A stretch of DNA of 64,000 nucleotides, from positions 195,540,184 through 195,604,183 of the forward strand of contig CM066044.1 of the NCBI GenBank assembly GCA_033557465.1. The letters run 5' to 3'. Positions 43,200-51,568 of this stretch are shown piece after piece. Position 1 is the first letter of the stretch, and each line of letters starts with the position of its first letter. The DNA is from Ichthyophis bannanicus (taxonomy: Eukaryota > Chordata > Amphibia > Gymnophiona > Ichthyophiidae). Below the pieces are notes generated by a model. The model was given only the letters and a program-made list of their open reading frames with translations. It was not told the DNA's origin and ran no database searches. The translations under genes were made by a program, and so were the position numbers.

Positions 43200-44259
43200 A
43201 TTTCACGTTTTTGCTTCCGCAGCAAGCTTCTTCTCAAATTCTCCCTTTGCCTGCCTTATCAATGCCTTGCATTTGACTTGCCAGTGCTTGTGCTGTTTCC
43301 AGGTTTCGCCGTTTGGCTCTTTTTTCCATTTCCTGAAAGATGCTTTTTTGGCAACAGCCGCCTCTCTGACCTCACCTTTAAACCATGCTGACTGTTTTTT
43401 GGACTTCCTTCCACTTTTCTTAAAGCGTGGAATACAGCTGGTCTGGGCTTCCAAGATAGCATTTTTCAACAACACCCAAGCTTGATGTAAGTCTTTAACC
43501 TTTGCAACTGCTCCTTTTAGTTTTTTTCTTAACTATTTTCCTCATTTTATCATAGTCTCCCCTTTCGAAAGTTAAAAGGTAGTACTGTGGATTTCCTTAC
43601 TATCCCCCTCCCTCCACTAATTAAATCAAATGCGATCCTGCTATGATCACTATTGCCAAGTGGCCCCAACACCCTTCTCTCTTGCACTAGGTCTGGTGTT
43701 CCACTAAGGACTAGGTCTAATATGGCTTCCCCTCTGGTCGGTTCATGAACCAGCTGCTCCAAGAAGCAGTCATTTATTTCATCTAGGGACTTTATCTCCC
43801 TAGCATGTCCTGCCGTGACACTGAACCAGTCGATACCGGGGTAATCGAAATCACCCATTATTATTACTACGATGTAACTTTTGTTAGCCTCCTTGATTTC
43901 TTTGAGCATTTCATCATCCATTTGTTCATTCTGGCCAGGCGGTCGATAGTACACCCCCACTGCCATCACCTTCCCCTTTTTACATGGAATTTCAATCCAT
44001 AGAGATTCTACAGCAAATTTTGTTTCCTGCAAAACTTTAATCCTTTCTGACTCAATGCCCTCTCTAACATAGAGTGTAACCCCTCCACCAATTTGATCAG
44101 CTCTATCATTACGATTTGTACCCAGGTATCACAGTGTCCCCACTGGTTGTCCTCCTTCCGCCATGTCTCCGATATTCCAATCGTATCTAACATCTCATTT
44201 AGTGCTATATATTCTAACTCTCCCATCTTATTTTTTAGACTTCTAGCATTTGCATACAA
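43200..44259 (-). pseudogene. CR1 endonuclease and linker
   Basis: Blocks: 'MYANARSLKNKMGELEYIAL', 'TIGISETW', 'VMAVGVYYRPPGQNEQMD', 'VVIIMGDFDYPGIDW', 'ERRVLGPLGNSDHSRIAFDL'. The metal-binding Glu (SETW), the Asp of G-D-F and the S-D-H motif are visible. The Asn of GDFN reads Asp here. The linker contains 'KSGRKSKKQSAWF' before the RT. Confidence 0.85.
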
Positions 44260-44489
44260 GCATTTGAGACTGTATTTTATTCATATTAATTTGGCTATTG
44301 GTAGACATGGGTAATTTGGGATCGTTAAGCTCTGCGGTGTACTTAAATTTCAGTAAAGCCTTTAACACTGTTCTGCACAGGTGATTTATAAATAAATTGA
44401 GCACACTAGGGATGGACCCTAAATTGATTGACCGGGTTAGAAAGTGATTGTGTGGGAAGCGACAGTGTACATGTAAATGGAGCCCACTG

Positions 44490-44677
44490 CCGCTTTCAGA
44501 TCTTGACTCACCTGATCTCCTTTGTGTTTCCTTACCATTCCGCCTAGATGTATCCCTGTCTACAACTACTGTGTTGTCTGTCTTGACTGATGAGCAGGGA
44601 GCTTCTTTTATATGTGTCTGTTCAGTGCTGCATACGTCTTGTAGCGCTATACAAATGAGTAGTAGTAGTAGTAGTAG
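44490..44677 (+). repeat. SINE-like insert with (TAG)n tail
   Basis: Between CR1 blocks lies DNA with 'GAGCAGGGAGCTTCTTTTAT', 'CAGTGCTGCATACGTCTTGT' and 'AGCGCTATACAAATGAG', ending (TAG)n. Such 'GCGCTATA.AAATGA' ends with trinucleotide tails are typical of vertebrate SINEs. I cannot name the family. Confidence 0.5.
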
Positions 44678-44723
44678 GATATCAACAGTGGTATGCCACA
44701 GGGATCTGTCCTTGATCTGATTC

Positions 44724-44763
44724 CACTGGCAACACATTTTTACAAAAGTCATGTTACTGAAAT
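44724..44763 (+). repeat. Left terminal inverted repeat of copy B
   Basis: CACTGGCAACACATTTTTAC then 'TCATGTTACTGAAA' matches the inverted right end with a one-base loss after CACTGG and about 12 extra bases before TCAT. Confidence 0.6.
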
Positions 44764-44957
44764 AAAAATAGTCATTTCTTATAAATTTTTATATGCTGAA
44801 CACGAATATGACAGTGAAATTGCAAAGCTGTCTCTAGTTTTTTTGTAATCTACAAGAACTAATGTTTACATCATGAAATGCATGTCAATAGTAAATATAA
44901 TAGGCCTTCGGTTAATACCTGTAAAAAAACAAGTCATAGTCTACTTATTAGATTTTT

Positions 44958-45285
44958 TCACCTGTCTCTTGTACAGCTGTTCGGGAGCTTCTCTGGGGCG
45001 TGTCCAGCAGTATAGTCAGCCAGCATTGTAGTGGACCATTTTCCCTGGTATCTTTGCTCCATCATTGCGATATCCTGGGGAAAACGTTCGCCCTGTTCAT
45101 CACTAACCATAACACCGTTGTCAGGAAAGAAATCGAGATGGGAATCAAGGAAATGGATCTTTAGAGGCATATTGCAGTCAAGTTTCTGATACTGCATCAG
45201 CATGTCTTCTACTAGTTCCTTGTAGTTTTCTGCCCTAACATTCCCGAGAAAGTTTGTTGACACTAGGCGAAAAGCATTCCCATGC
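44958..45285 (-). pseudogene. Same transposon protein, part 2 beyond a shared stop
   Basis: Downstream of the TAA, and with one extra base relative to copy A near 45280, the sequence continues in family-like fashion. It reads 'STNFLGNVRAENYKELVEDM', 'MPLKIHFLDSHLDFFPDN', 'SDEQGERFPQDIAMMEQRYQ', then 'GKWSTTMLADY'. The Glu of SDEQGER is the candidate third acidic catalytic residue after D263 and D317. The full protein would be about 570 residues. Confidence 0.65.
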
Positions 45286-46632
45286 TTATTTCGCATCACC
45301 CTGCAGCAAGTTGTTGAACCGGTCATCTTTGAAGAGCTCTCGAATCTGAGGACCCACAAAAACTCCCTCTTTAATCTTTGCTTCACTGAGTCGAGGGAAT
45401 TTTTCATGCAGGTATCGGAAAGCTGGCGAAGTGCGGTCCATGGCTTTCACAAAGTTTTTCATCAAACCTAGTTTGATGTGAAGGGGTGGTAGCAGGATTT
45501 TGTGAGCCTCAACCAGAGCTGGGTGCTGGATATTCTTCTCTCCAACTGTTACATTTTGTCTGCGATTCCATTCCTTCCGCAAGTAGTGCCAATCCCTTGT
45601 TCGACTATCCCACTCACATAAGAAACACATGTATTTTATATATCCATGCTGCAGTCCTATTAAATGAGCAATTACCTTCAAGTCACCACAGAGGTGCCAG
45701 CTGTACTTGTTATAGTTAATGGAAGTCAGTAGATGCTTTAAGTTATCGTATGTCTCTTTCATGTGGACAGCATGCGCTACTGGAATAGATAGAAGACTGT
45801 TTCCATTGTTCAAAAGCACAGCCTTCAGATTCAGTTTCGAAGAGTCTATAAATAGTCTCCAGTCTTGTGGGTCATGAGTAAATTTTAAGGCATTCATGAG
45901 GCTTTCAATATCGGAACAGAATACCAGATTACTTTCCTTTCTGAAGAAAGGCTCCAACTGCTGGTGGCGCTTTCGATATGAAGTAATGTTGATATCTTCT
46001 TCTAGAAAATTCCATTGTTTGAGTCTTGATCCTATCAATTCTGCCTTGTTCTTCGATAAGTCCAAATCACAAACCAGGTCATTTAGTTCTTCCTGTGTTA
46101 TTCTGTGTGGAGTTGATAATGCATCCCAGTGAAAATCTGGGTCACTGCATGCTGACGGACCAGGAGAAGAACAGGTCGGCTCACCCTTGTCCTCATCAGA
46201 TGAATCAAGAGAATATTCTGATGGAGGTTCTGGAATAGGAAGTCCCTCACTATGTGGAACTGGTCTCAATGCAGACGGAATGTTTGGGTAGGCTATGCTC
46301 GACTTCTTTTGCTTCATTATTCCGCTGGAAAGAGGAACAACCAAGCAGAAGTAACAGTCATTTATGTGGTTGCTTGGCTCTCTCCACACCATGAGGACTG
46401 CAAACGGCATTGATGGTCTTTTGCAATTCAACCACTGTGAAAGCTGTGTTGTACATGTAGCACAGCATATATGTGGGGCCCAAGGCTTGTCTTGGTCACC
46501 AATCTTGCATCCAAAGTAAAGATGATATGCCTTCTTCATTTGAGAAGTGATATTTTTCTTCTGGTTGGCAAATGTCACTTCCCCACAAATGTAGCAGAAA
46601 TTGGCAACGGTATTAATGCACTTTCGCGGCAT
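45286..46632 (-). CDS. Uncharacterised transposon protein, Zn-cluster plus DDE-like core (part 1)
   Basis: This 448-codon frame starts MPRKCINTVANFCYICGEV. An N-terminal Cys/His cluster (C13, C16, H54, C56, C57, C60, then H89, C93, C96, with 'WAPHICCATC' and 'NDCYFC') looks zinc-binding. A Ser/Pro/acidic linker covers about 100-180. The core has 'WRLFIDSSK' (D263) and 'HLCGDLKVIAHLIGLQHGY' (D317). It continues with 'YMCFLCEWDSR' (C336, C339), 'LPPLHIKLGLMKNFVKAMD' and 'FPRLSEAKIKEG'. I recall such 'HIKLG..KNFVKA' and 'GDLK..LLGLQ.GY.K..CFLC.WDSR' proteins as widespread and uncharacterised in animals, but cannot verify this here. The D/D plus C-x2-C layout resembles CMC/EnSpm transposases. It ends at a TAA also present in copy A. 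Transposase is the likely role, by inference. Confidence 0.65.
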   Translation of the reverse strand: MPRKCINTVANFCYICGEVTFANQKKNITSQMKKAYHLYFGCKIGDQDKPWAPHICCATCTTQLSQWLNCKRPSMPFAVLMVWREPSNHINDCYFCLVVPLSSGIMKQKKSSIAYPNIPSALRPVPHSEGLPIPEPPSEYSLDSSDEDKGEPTCSSPGPSACSDPDFHWDALSTPHRITQEELNDLVCDLDLSKNKAELIGSRLKQWNFLEEDINITSYRKRHQQLEPFFRKESNLVFCSDIESLMNALKFTHDPQDWRLFIDSSKLNLKAVLLNNGNSLLSIPVAHAVHMKETYDNLKHLLTSINYNKYSWHLCGDLKVIAHLIGLQHGYIKYMCFLCEWDSRTRDWHYLRKEWNRRQNVTVGEKNIQHPALVEAHKILLPPLHIKLGLMKNFVKAMDRTSPAFRYLHEKFPRLSEAKIKEGVFVGPQIRELFKDDRFNNLLQGDAK

Positions 46633-47051
46633 TACTGTTCTGTATTGTACCTAAATGGCTAAAATTATATGATTAATAAAAGTTACATGTAACAGTAGCT
46701 TAAACTGTCTCGCACACAGTCTGAAATATTTTAAATGCTCAACCTTTCCGACTGCGTATAGTACAGTGCTGACGTCAGATGGCTTCAGCAGCCGTCTGGC
46801 AGTAGTATTGCACTGCATCAGAAAATGATGCAATCAACTCTGGATGATGTGTGCATGCTGGTATTATGCAATGTGATGCAATATTACATCATTCAAGGCT
46901 TATTTGGGATGTTGTTGATGTCCTACTGGATAAATTTACACGGTGAAACGTCAAAAATGAACTACATGCAATATCTTCAAAACGAGAGCCAATACATTTT
47001 TTTAAATGTTATATTCATGTTCAGCTCACCAAGATACTACAGATTAGGGCC

Positions 47052-47087
47052 TTTTAAAGTCAGTAATGATTTCAATGTTGACCAGTG
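47052..47087 (-). repeat. Right terminal inverted repeat of copy B
   Basis: Read on the minus strand it begins CACTGGTCAACATTGAAATC and continues 'ATTACTGACTTTAAAAG'. The same end, with two substitutions, is found in inverted form in copy A. Confidence 0.65.
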
Positions 47088-47452
47088 TTCTTTTTAACAT
47101 TTTTGTTAGTGATATTGTGAAAGGGCTGTCAGGTAAGGTTTGCCTCGTTGCAGATGATATCCAAATCTGCAATAGACACCCAGGAAAAAATAGATAATAT
47201 GAGGAAGGATCTAGCTAAGTTTGAATGATAAAGAATTTGGCAGCTGAGATTTAATGCTAAAAATGCAGGATCAAGCATTTGGGCTGCAAAAATCCAAGGG
47301 TGCGGTACAGTGTAGGAGATAAAGTACTTCTGTTCACAAAAGAGCAGGACCAGGGTATGATTGTTTCTGATGATCTTAAAGTGGCTAAAACAGGTAGGAA
47401 AGGCGACAGCAAAACTCAGACAGATGCTTGGATGCATAAGGAGAGGGAATGG

Positions 47453-47715
47453 GTCCACCAAAGTAGCACTACACCACGTTACTTGCTTGTTGGTCCATAA
47501 AAAAGTGCTTAATGCGTATCTTTCTAAAAAATTTATACAAATCAATTTGGATTTCAAATGGGTCAGGTTTTCTAATGGGTACGAAGGATAAACCTTTGTT
47601 CAAAACTGATAGTTCATCTGTTGTTAATGTATATCCAGAAATATTAATAACATTGTTATGTGCTGGGCTATTTAATACCTCCGCTCCCATGACTTGTCTG
47701 AATTCCAGGTCGCGC
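47453..47715 (-). pseudogene. Inverted 5' segment of the Penelope-like ORF
   Basis: On the minus strand this reads 'VINISGYTLTTDELSVLNKG', 'LSFVPIRKPDPFEIQIDLYK' and 'FFRKIRIKHFFMDQQA'. That is the N-terminal region that should precede the plus-strand body. The body itself begins 'RIKQFFMDQQA', so about 30 bp are present in both orientations. This is the pattern of a twin-priming inversion during target-primed reverse transcription. Confidence 0.75.
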
Positions 47716-49590
47716 ATTAAACAATTTTTTATGGACCAACAAGCAAATCCTGGAGCTGGATCAATTATTAGTAAAAGGTCATCTTGGATTCCTCCTCCTC
47801 CTCAAACTGACCCCATTATTGAAGCCTTTGAGAAGGTTGTTTTAAGACAAGTTAAGGTTTGCACAGGCTCGCGATCCCATTATTTTAACCTTACCAAAGG
47901 CGAAAATGAGGCTATAAAATCTTTACAGAAGAATGACAAAATTATTATAAAGCCTGCAGATAAAGGGGAGAGCCATAGTGGTGCTTGATAAGATAATGTA
48001 TAGTGAAGAGATTAATAGACAATTGAATGATCGGTCGTTTTATCTTAGGCTGGATGATGATCCCACTGATGGATTGAAGAGAAGTATTGATAATTTAATA
48101 CTTTCGGCATTCGAGATCGGCTACATTACTAAGAAAGAAAGATTTTTGAATAGTGCCAATGCCTGTTATTCCAACTATTTATATTAACCCTAAGATTCAT
48201 AAATCTATGACTAACCCGCTGGGCCGCCCTATAGTATTGGCAATTGGGTCATTGATGGAACCAATTTCGCAGTTTTTGGATGTATTATTGCGACCTTTCA
48301 TAACTCAAATGTGGTCTTATGTTAGAGATTCAGCACATGTTATTGAAATTTTATCTGGATTTCAAGATCTTAGTCCTAGTACTATGTTAGTAACTTTGGA
48401 AGTTGAGTCCCTATATACTAACGTCCCACAAGCAGAATCTTTAGAAATTATAGAAGAATGTTTGCTTAGAAGGACTTGGCCCTAAACACATTCCCACCGC
48501 ATTTCTTGTGTCTATAGCAAGGTTTGCATTATGTGAAAATTATTTTTGTTTTAGAGAAATCTTTTTTAAACAAATTAAAGGTGTAGCGATGGGGTCATCA
48601 ATGGCACCGGACACAGCAAATTTGTATATGTTCCAATTTGAAGAAAATTTTAAAAAAAAGCACATGTATGAGATTAATATTAAGTTATGGATCTGCTATA
48701 TTGATGACATTTTGATCATCTGGGATGGGGATATACTCTTACTGAATTTAATTTATGGATAAATAGCCTGGATGTGAACTTAAAGTTTCAAATAACTTAT
48801 GATTTTCAACAGATACCATATTTAGATCTAGTTATTAAAAGGGAAGGTGAGCAGTTCGTTACGTCTTTGTATAGAAAACCTACAGACCACAACCATTTAT
48901 TGCATTTTAATAGTTTCCACAACCCAGCGTTGAAGAAAAATCTGCCTGTTGGGCAGTTCCTTAGAGCTAGAAAGGCCTGCACTACAATGCAAGATTTTGA
49001 AGTTCATGCAACTATAATGAAAGAAAGATTTATGGCGAAGAAGTATCCTATACAACATATTGATCGAGCATATCAGAGAGCAAAACAAGCATCTCGTGAG
49101 TCTCTTTTAAAGCCACCAGGCATAAGGAGAGATGTGGGATTAGTATGCCCTCTGTTATATTCAGTCCATTCCAAGAAAATTGCAAAAATTTTACATAAAG
49201 AATGGTACCTTATTCAAACCTTGCCAGGTTTTCAAGATATTGCAATTACAGTTGCTCACAAATGTAATATAAATTTGAAGAATATGTTGGTTCCATCTGC
49301 ATTAACTGAAAGGAAATTTCTGTCCAAGTACAAAGGCCAATTCCAATGCGGACGGTGTTCCATATGCCCCCATGTGATATCAGTGATACCAGTCAGAGAC
49401 AAGTTTGTACACCCTAGGACACAAGAAGAATTCAAGATAGAAGACTTTTCAAACTGTGAGACTACTCATGTAATTTATGTAATACAGTATGTCCCTGTAA
49501 TAAATTATATGTGGGGAAGACAGGAGTGTGAAGGTACGGATAATTGAGCACAAGAGTTGTATTAAAAGAGGTTTGGTAGAGAAACCTTGC
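47713..49590 (+). pseudogene. Penelope-like RT and start of GIY-YIG domain
   Basis: Frames in order give 'IKSLQKNDKIIIKPADKG', 'NPKIHKSMTNPLGRPIV', 'LVTLEVESLYTNVP' (usually D-V-x-S-L-Y-T-N) and 'FKQIKGVAMGSSMAPDTANL'. Next come 'WICYIDDILIIWDG' with catalytic YIDD and 'QFVTSLYRKPTDHNHLLHFN', then 'CGRCSICPHV'. Towards the end 'ETTHVIYVIQ' followed, one frame over, by 'CPCNKLYVGKTG' is the GIY-YIG motif pair. Frameshifts near 47990, 48185, 48485, 48760 and 49490 disable it. A second domain part lies beyond the LTR. Confidence 0.85.
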
Positions 49591-51210
49591 CACCCACCCG
49601 CTCCCTAACCTTGAGGGTTTAAGGAGGGGTTGGCCTTGAGGTTGAGGTTGTAGTTGTGAAAGGTCAAGTGATAAGGCAGGCAAAATAATATTTTTTTACA
49701 TAAGGATTTATTTCTCCCGCTCCGCGGTGGAATGGAACAAACGTAAAGGAATATTTTAGCCAAAGTAAGAATAAAGCAAAAACAGGCTCTTCAATGCTGT
49801 GCTCAAAGGTCCTTTAACGCTAGGGTTCACATTTAGTCATGTGACCTCTGCTTTTAAATCAAACAAACACTGGCAAAACAAGAATGTTCCTGAGTTGTGA
49901 ACAAGATATGCTTTAGCTTATTTTTACTTCTTCATAAGCTCTTCAGCAAGGTACTCATACAGGATACGTTTAGTATATTATAGCATATGACCATTCAAGC
50001 TTTGCTTCACTTATCTCTGTCAATAAGACAGGTTGAACAGTCCATTGGCTGGTCTACTTCTATCATTGGCAAAGGACAAGCCAAGGGCATTTCTGCTTCA
50101 GGACTATTTTCTGGTTGTGCTAGCTTCTGGTCAGAAATTGCTCGTTTGTCTAAGAATTCCTTAAATTCTCTAAGGAGTAATTCAGCTTGTCTTCTAACTG
50201 GGCTAAGCTCAGGATCTGCTCCTTCCTTAGGTAAGCATTTGTTTGTAGTCCTTATTTCAGGATAGCTAGTAATGCCGTCTCTGGTAAAACAATCATTCAA
50301 TGTGCTGGAGTTACCCCTCCCCCACTTGTCTCTGAAAGTAAGTGTTGGGTTACCAACTTCAGTTGTATGAGGAGTGCTTCTAAAGAGTGCTTCAAACGCA
50401 GGACCGTCTAACTTCTCCTGGCTTATTTCTCTGCCATACAGGTCAGCTGTTTTCTTTCTATTAGCTTGCTTGCTAAAGCTTTCAGCTGTCTGGTGAGAAT
50501 AGCTGGGACTGTTTTAAACGATTTCCAGGCTGCAGCCAACTGCCTTCATATTGACTGGGTCTGTCCTGAGTTTTAAAATCAGCATTCACTCTTTCTGGCT
50601 TCTCATTATAAAACTTGTCATCTATATCAAACACACCATGTACCTTGTATTGAGGCTTGTCTGAGAATTCCTTGCCACTCTGCCTTCCTTTCCACGGGTC
50701 AGCTCTCCCCTCCAGAAGCCTGGGCTTTATCCCTGGGTCTCTCAGTGCTTCAAACCTCTCCTGTTCACAGACGATTCTATCAGCCTCTGAGTATCCCTGG
50801 TACCTGCTTCTTGGGTCTGAATCCCTTCTCCTTGGATTACAGCTGGGCAGTGTTTCTCTTTCCAAGTCAAGGATTTCTGAGTCAAAGGCTACTTCCTGCC
50901 TTCCTCTCTGCTTCTTTCTTTCTCCTTCCGGCTTCGCTCGCCCTTGCTTTGGTCTCTCTTGCTTTGCTCCCCTCTTGCTTTGCATCTTGTCTGCTTAACA
51001 AGCTGCCTCTGCTTTGGACAGCCCGCCTCCTGCTAGGGCGTGCCCAATCAGTAACTCTGCTTCTCCCCTCCCCCGAGGTGAGCTGTGTTAGCTGATTAGC
51101 CATGTGTTTCTTGTTCTGAGCAGAGGAAATCCTGCATTCACCTGCAGTACCAATACTTCCACAGGGTCACCATCTGTTTCCATGGCTTCTGGGGATGCTA
51201 CCACGTCACA
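49588..51210 (-). mobile_element. Solo LTR (about 1.62 kb) inserted in the Penelope endonuclease
   Basis: The insert has TG...CA ends (TGCCACCCACCC...CCACGTCACA) and a 4-bp ACCT duplication on both sides (49584-49587 and 51211-51214). Joining the flanks restores the endonuclease frame 'EKPLVVHWQEM'. On the minus strand an AATAAA lies about 130 bp before the end, followed by 'CTTTCACAACTACAA', a word also near the end of the LTR at 5792-7113 ('CGGACACAACTACAA'). No internal retroviral genes are present. Confidence 0.75.
50482..50985 (-). CDS. Open frame inside the second LTR, unknown charged protein
   Basis: A 167-codon frame starts 'MQSKRGAKQERPKQGRAKPE' and is rich in Lys, Arg, Glu, Gln and Asp ('SEILDLERETLPSCN', 'SEADRIVCEQERFEALRDPG'). 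A further frame continues at 50007-50300. No domain was recognised. Like the frame in the other LTR it is hydrophilic and on the LTR sense strand. It could be captured gag-leader coding sequence or a chance frame. Confidence 0.3.
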   Translation of the reverse strand: MQSKRGAKQERPKQGRAKPEGERKKQRGRQEVAFDSEILDLERETLPSCNPRRRDSDPRSRYQGYSEADRIVCEQERFEALRDPGIKPRLLEGRADPWKGRQSGKEFSDKPQYKVHGVFDIDDKFYNEKPERVNADFKTQDRPSQYEGSWLQPGNRLKQSQLFSPDS

Positions 51211-51377
51211 ACCTCTTGTGGTACATTGGCAAGAAATGGCGCATCGAATAAACGATTTAAGATTTTTTGTCATTAAGAAGGTGAAGCTCAATTGGAGAGG
51301 AGGGGATATCAACAGGACAATATTGAGGCTAGAACAGAGATATATTTTTAAATTAGATTCTTTAACGCCCAATGGTT
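51211..51377 (+). pseudogene. End of the Penelope GIY-YIG endonuclease
   Basis: Beyond the LTR the frame reads 'VHWQEMAHRINDLRFFVIKK', 'VKLNWRGGDINRTILRLEQ' and 'RYIFKLDSLTPNGL'. This is the typical C-terminal end of Penelope-like endonucleases. It is cut by the L2-like LINE and seems to resume at about 54790 with 'IESMYQYYHHKSPLLNMERD'. Confidence 0.8.
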
Positions 51378-51568
51378 TATTTATTTATTTATTTTTAGCT
51401 TTTCTATACCACGCTATTTGACATCAGTGCGGTTTACAGTTAACAATTTTGCACAGGACAGGGGAGGTGCCTTGTGCTTACATCGAACAGGACATAATAA
51501 CTTGGAATAATAACACTGAACTATTTACATTTGAACAATGACAGATTACTAGTGTCACTTTTAAATTA

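Larger units (their letters stand above)
41296..44330 (-). mobile_element. CR1 LINE (ACATAAGA-tailed subfamily)
   Basis: The element's 3' end at the left is ACATAAGAACATAAGA followed by 'CCATACTGGGTCAGACCAAG'. The ORF2 runs on the minus strand from endonuclease (44259) to the C-terminal end (41480). It is 5'-truncated within the endonuclease N-terminus and has a handful of frame breaks. The different tail and moderate divergence set it apart from the other CR1 copies. Confidence 0.9.
44724..47087 (-). mobile_element. CACTG-ended DNA transposon, copy B
   Basis: The element lies inside a CR1, between GATTC and TTCTTTTTAAC. Uninterrupted CR1 reads GATTCTTTTTAAC, so TTC is a 3-bp target duplication. 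The ends are CACTGGCAACA... and the complement of CACTGGTCAACA..., with further matching inner words (TCAT(G)TTACTGA; GCTGAACACGAATAT at 44795-44809 against its complement near 47010). CACT(A/G) ends with a 3-bp duplication fit the CMC/EnSpm superfamily. The coding strand is minus. A second copy lies at 2868-5160. Confidence 0.7.

Noticed and set aside
44724..44760. A longer terminal repeat of the CACTG element that includes the adjoining GGGATCTGTCC...GATTC
   Set aside because: That sequence is CR1 coding DNA present without the transposon at 59265-59285, and the right flank of copy B continues CR1 in the sense direction, so it is target and not element.
47713..49547. Host telomerase or bacterial retron RT
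   Set aside because: The YIDD, GSSMAPDTANLYM and C-terminal GIY-YIG blocks identify a Penelope-like element.
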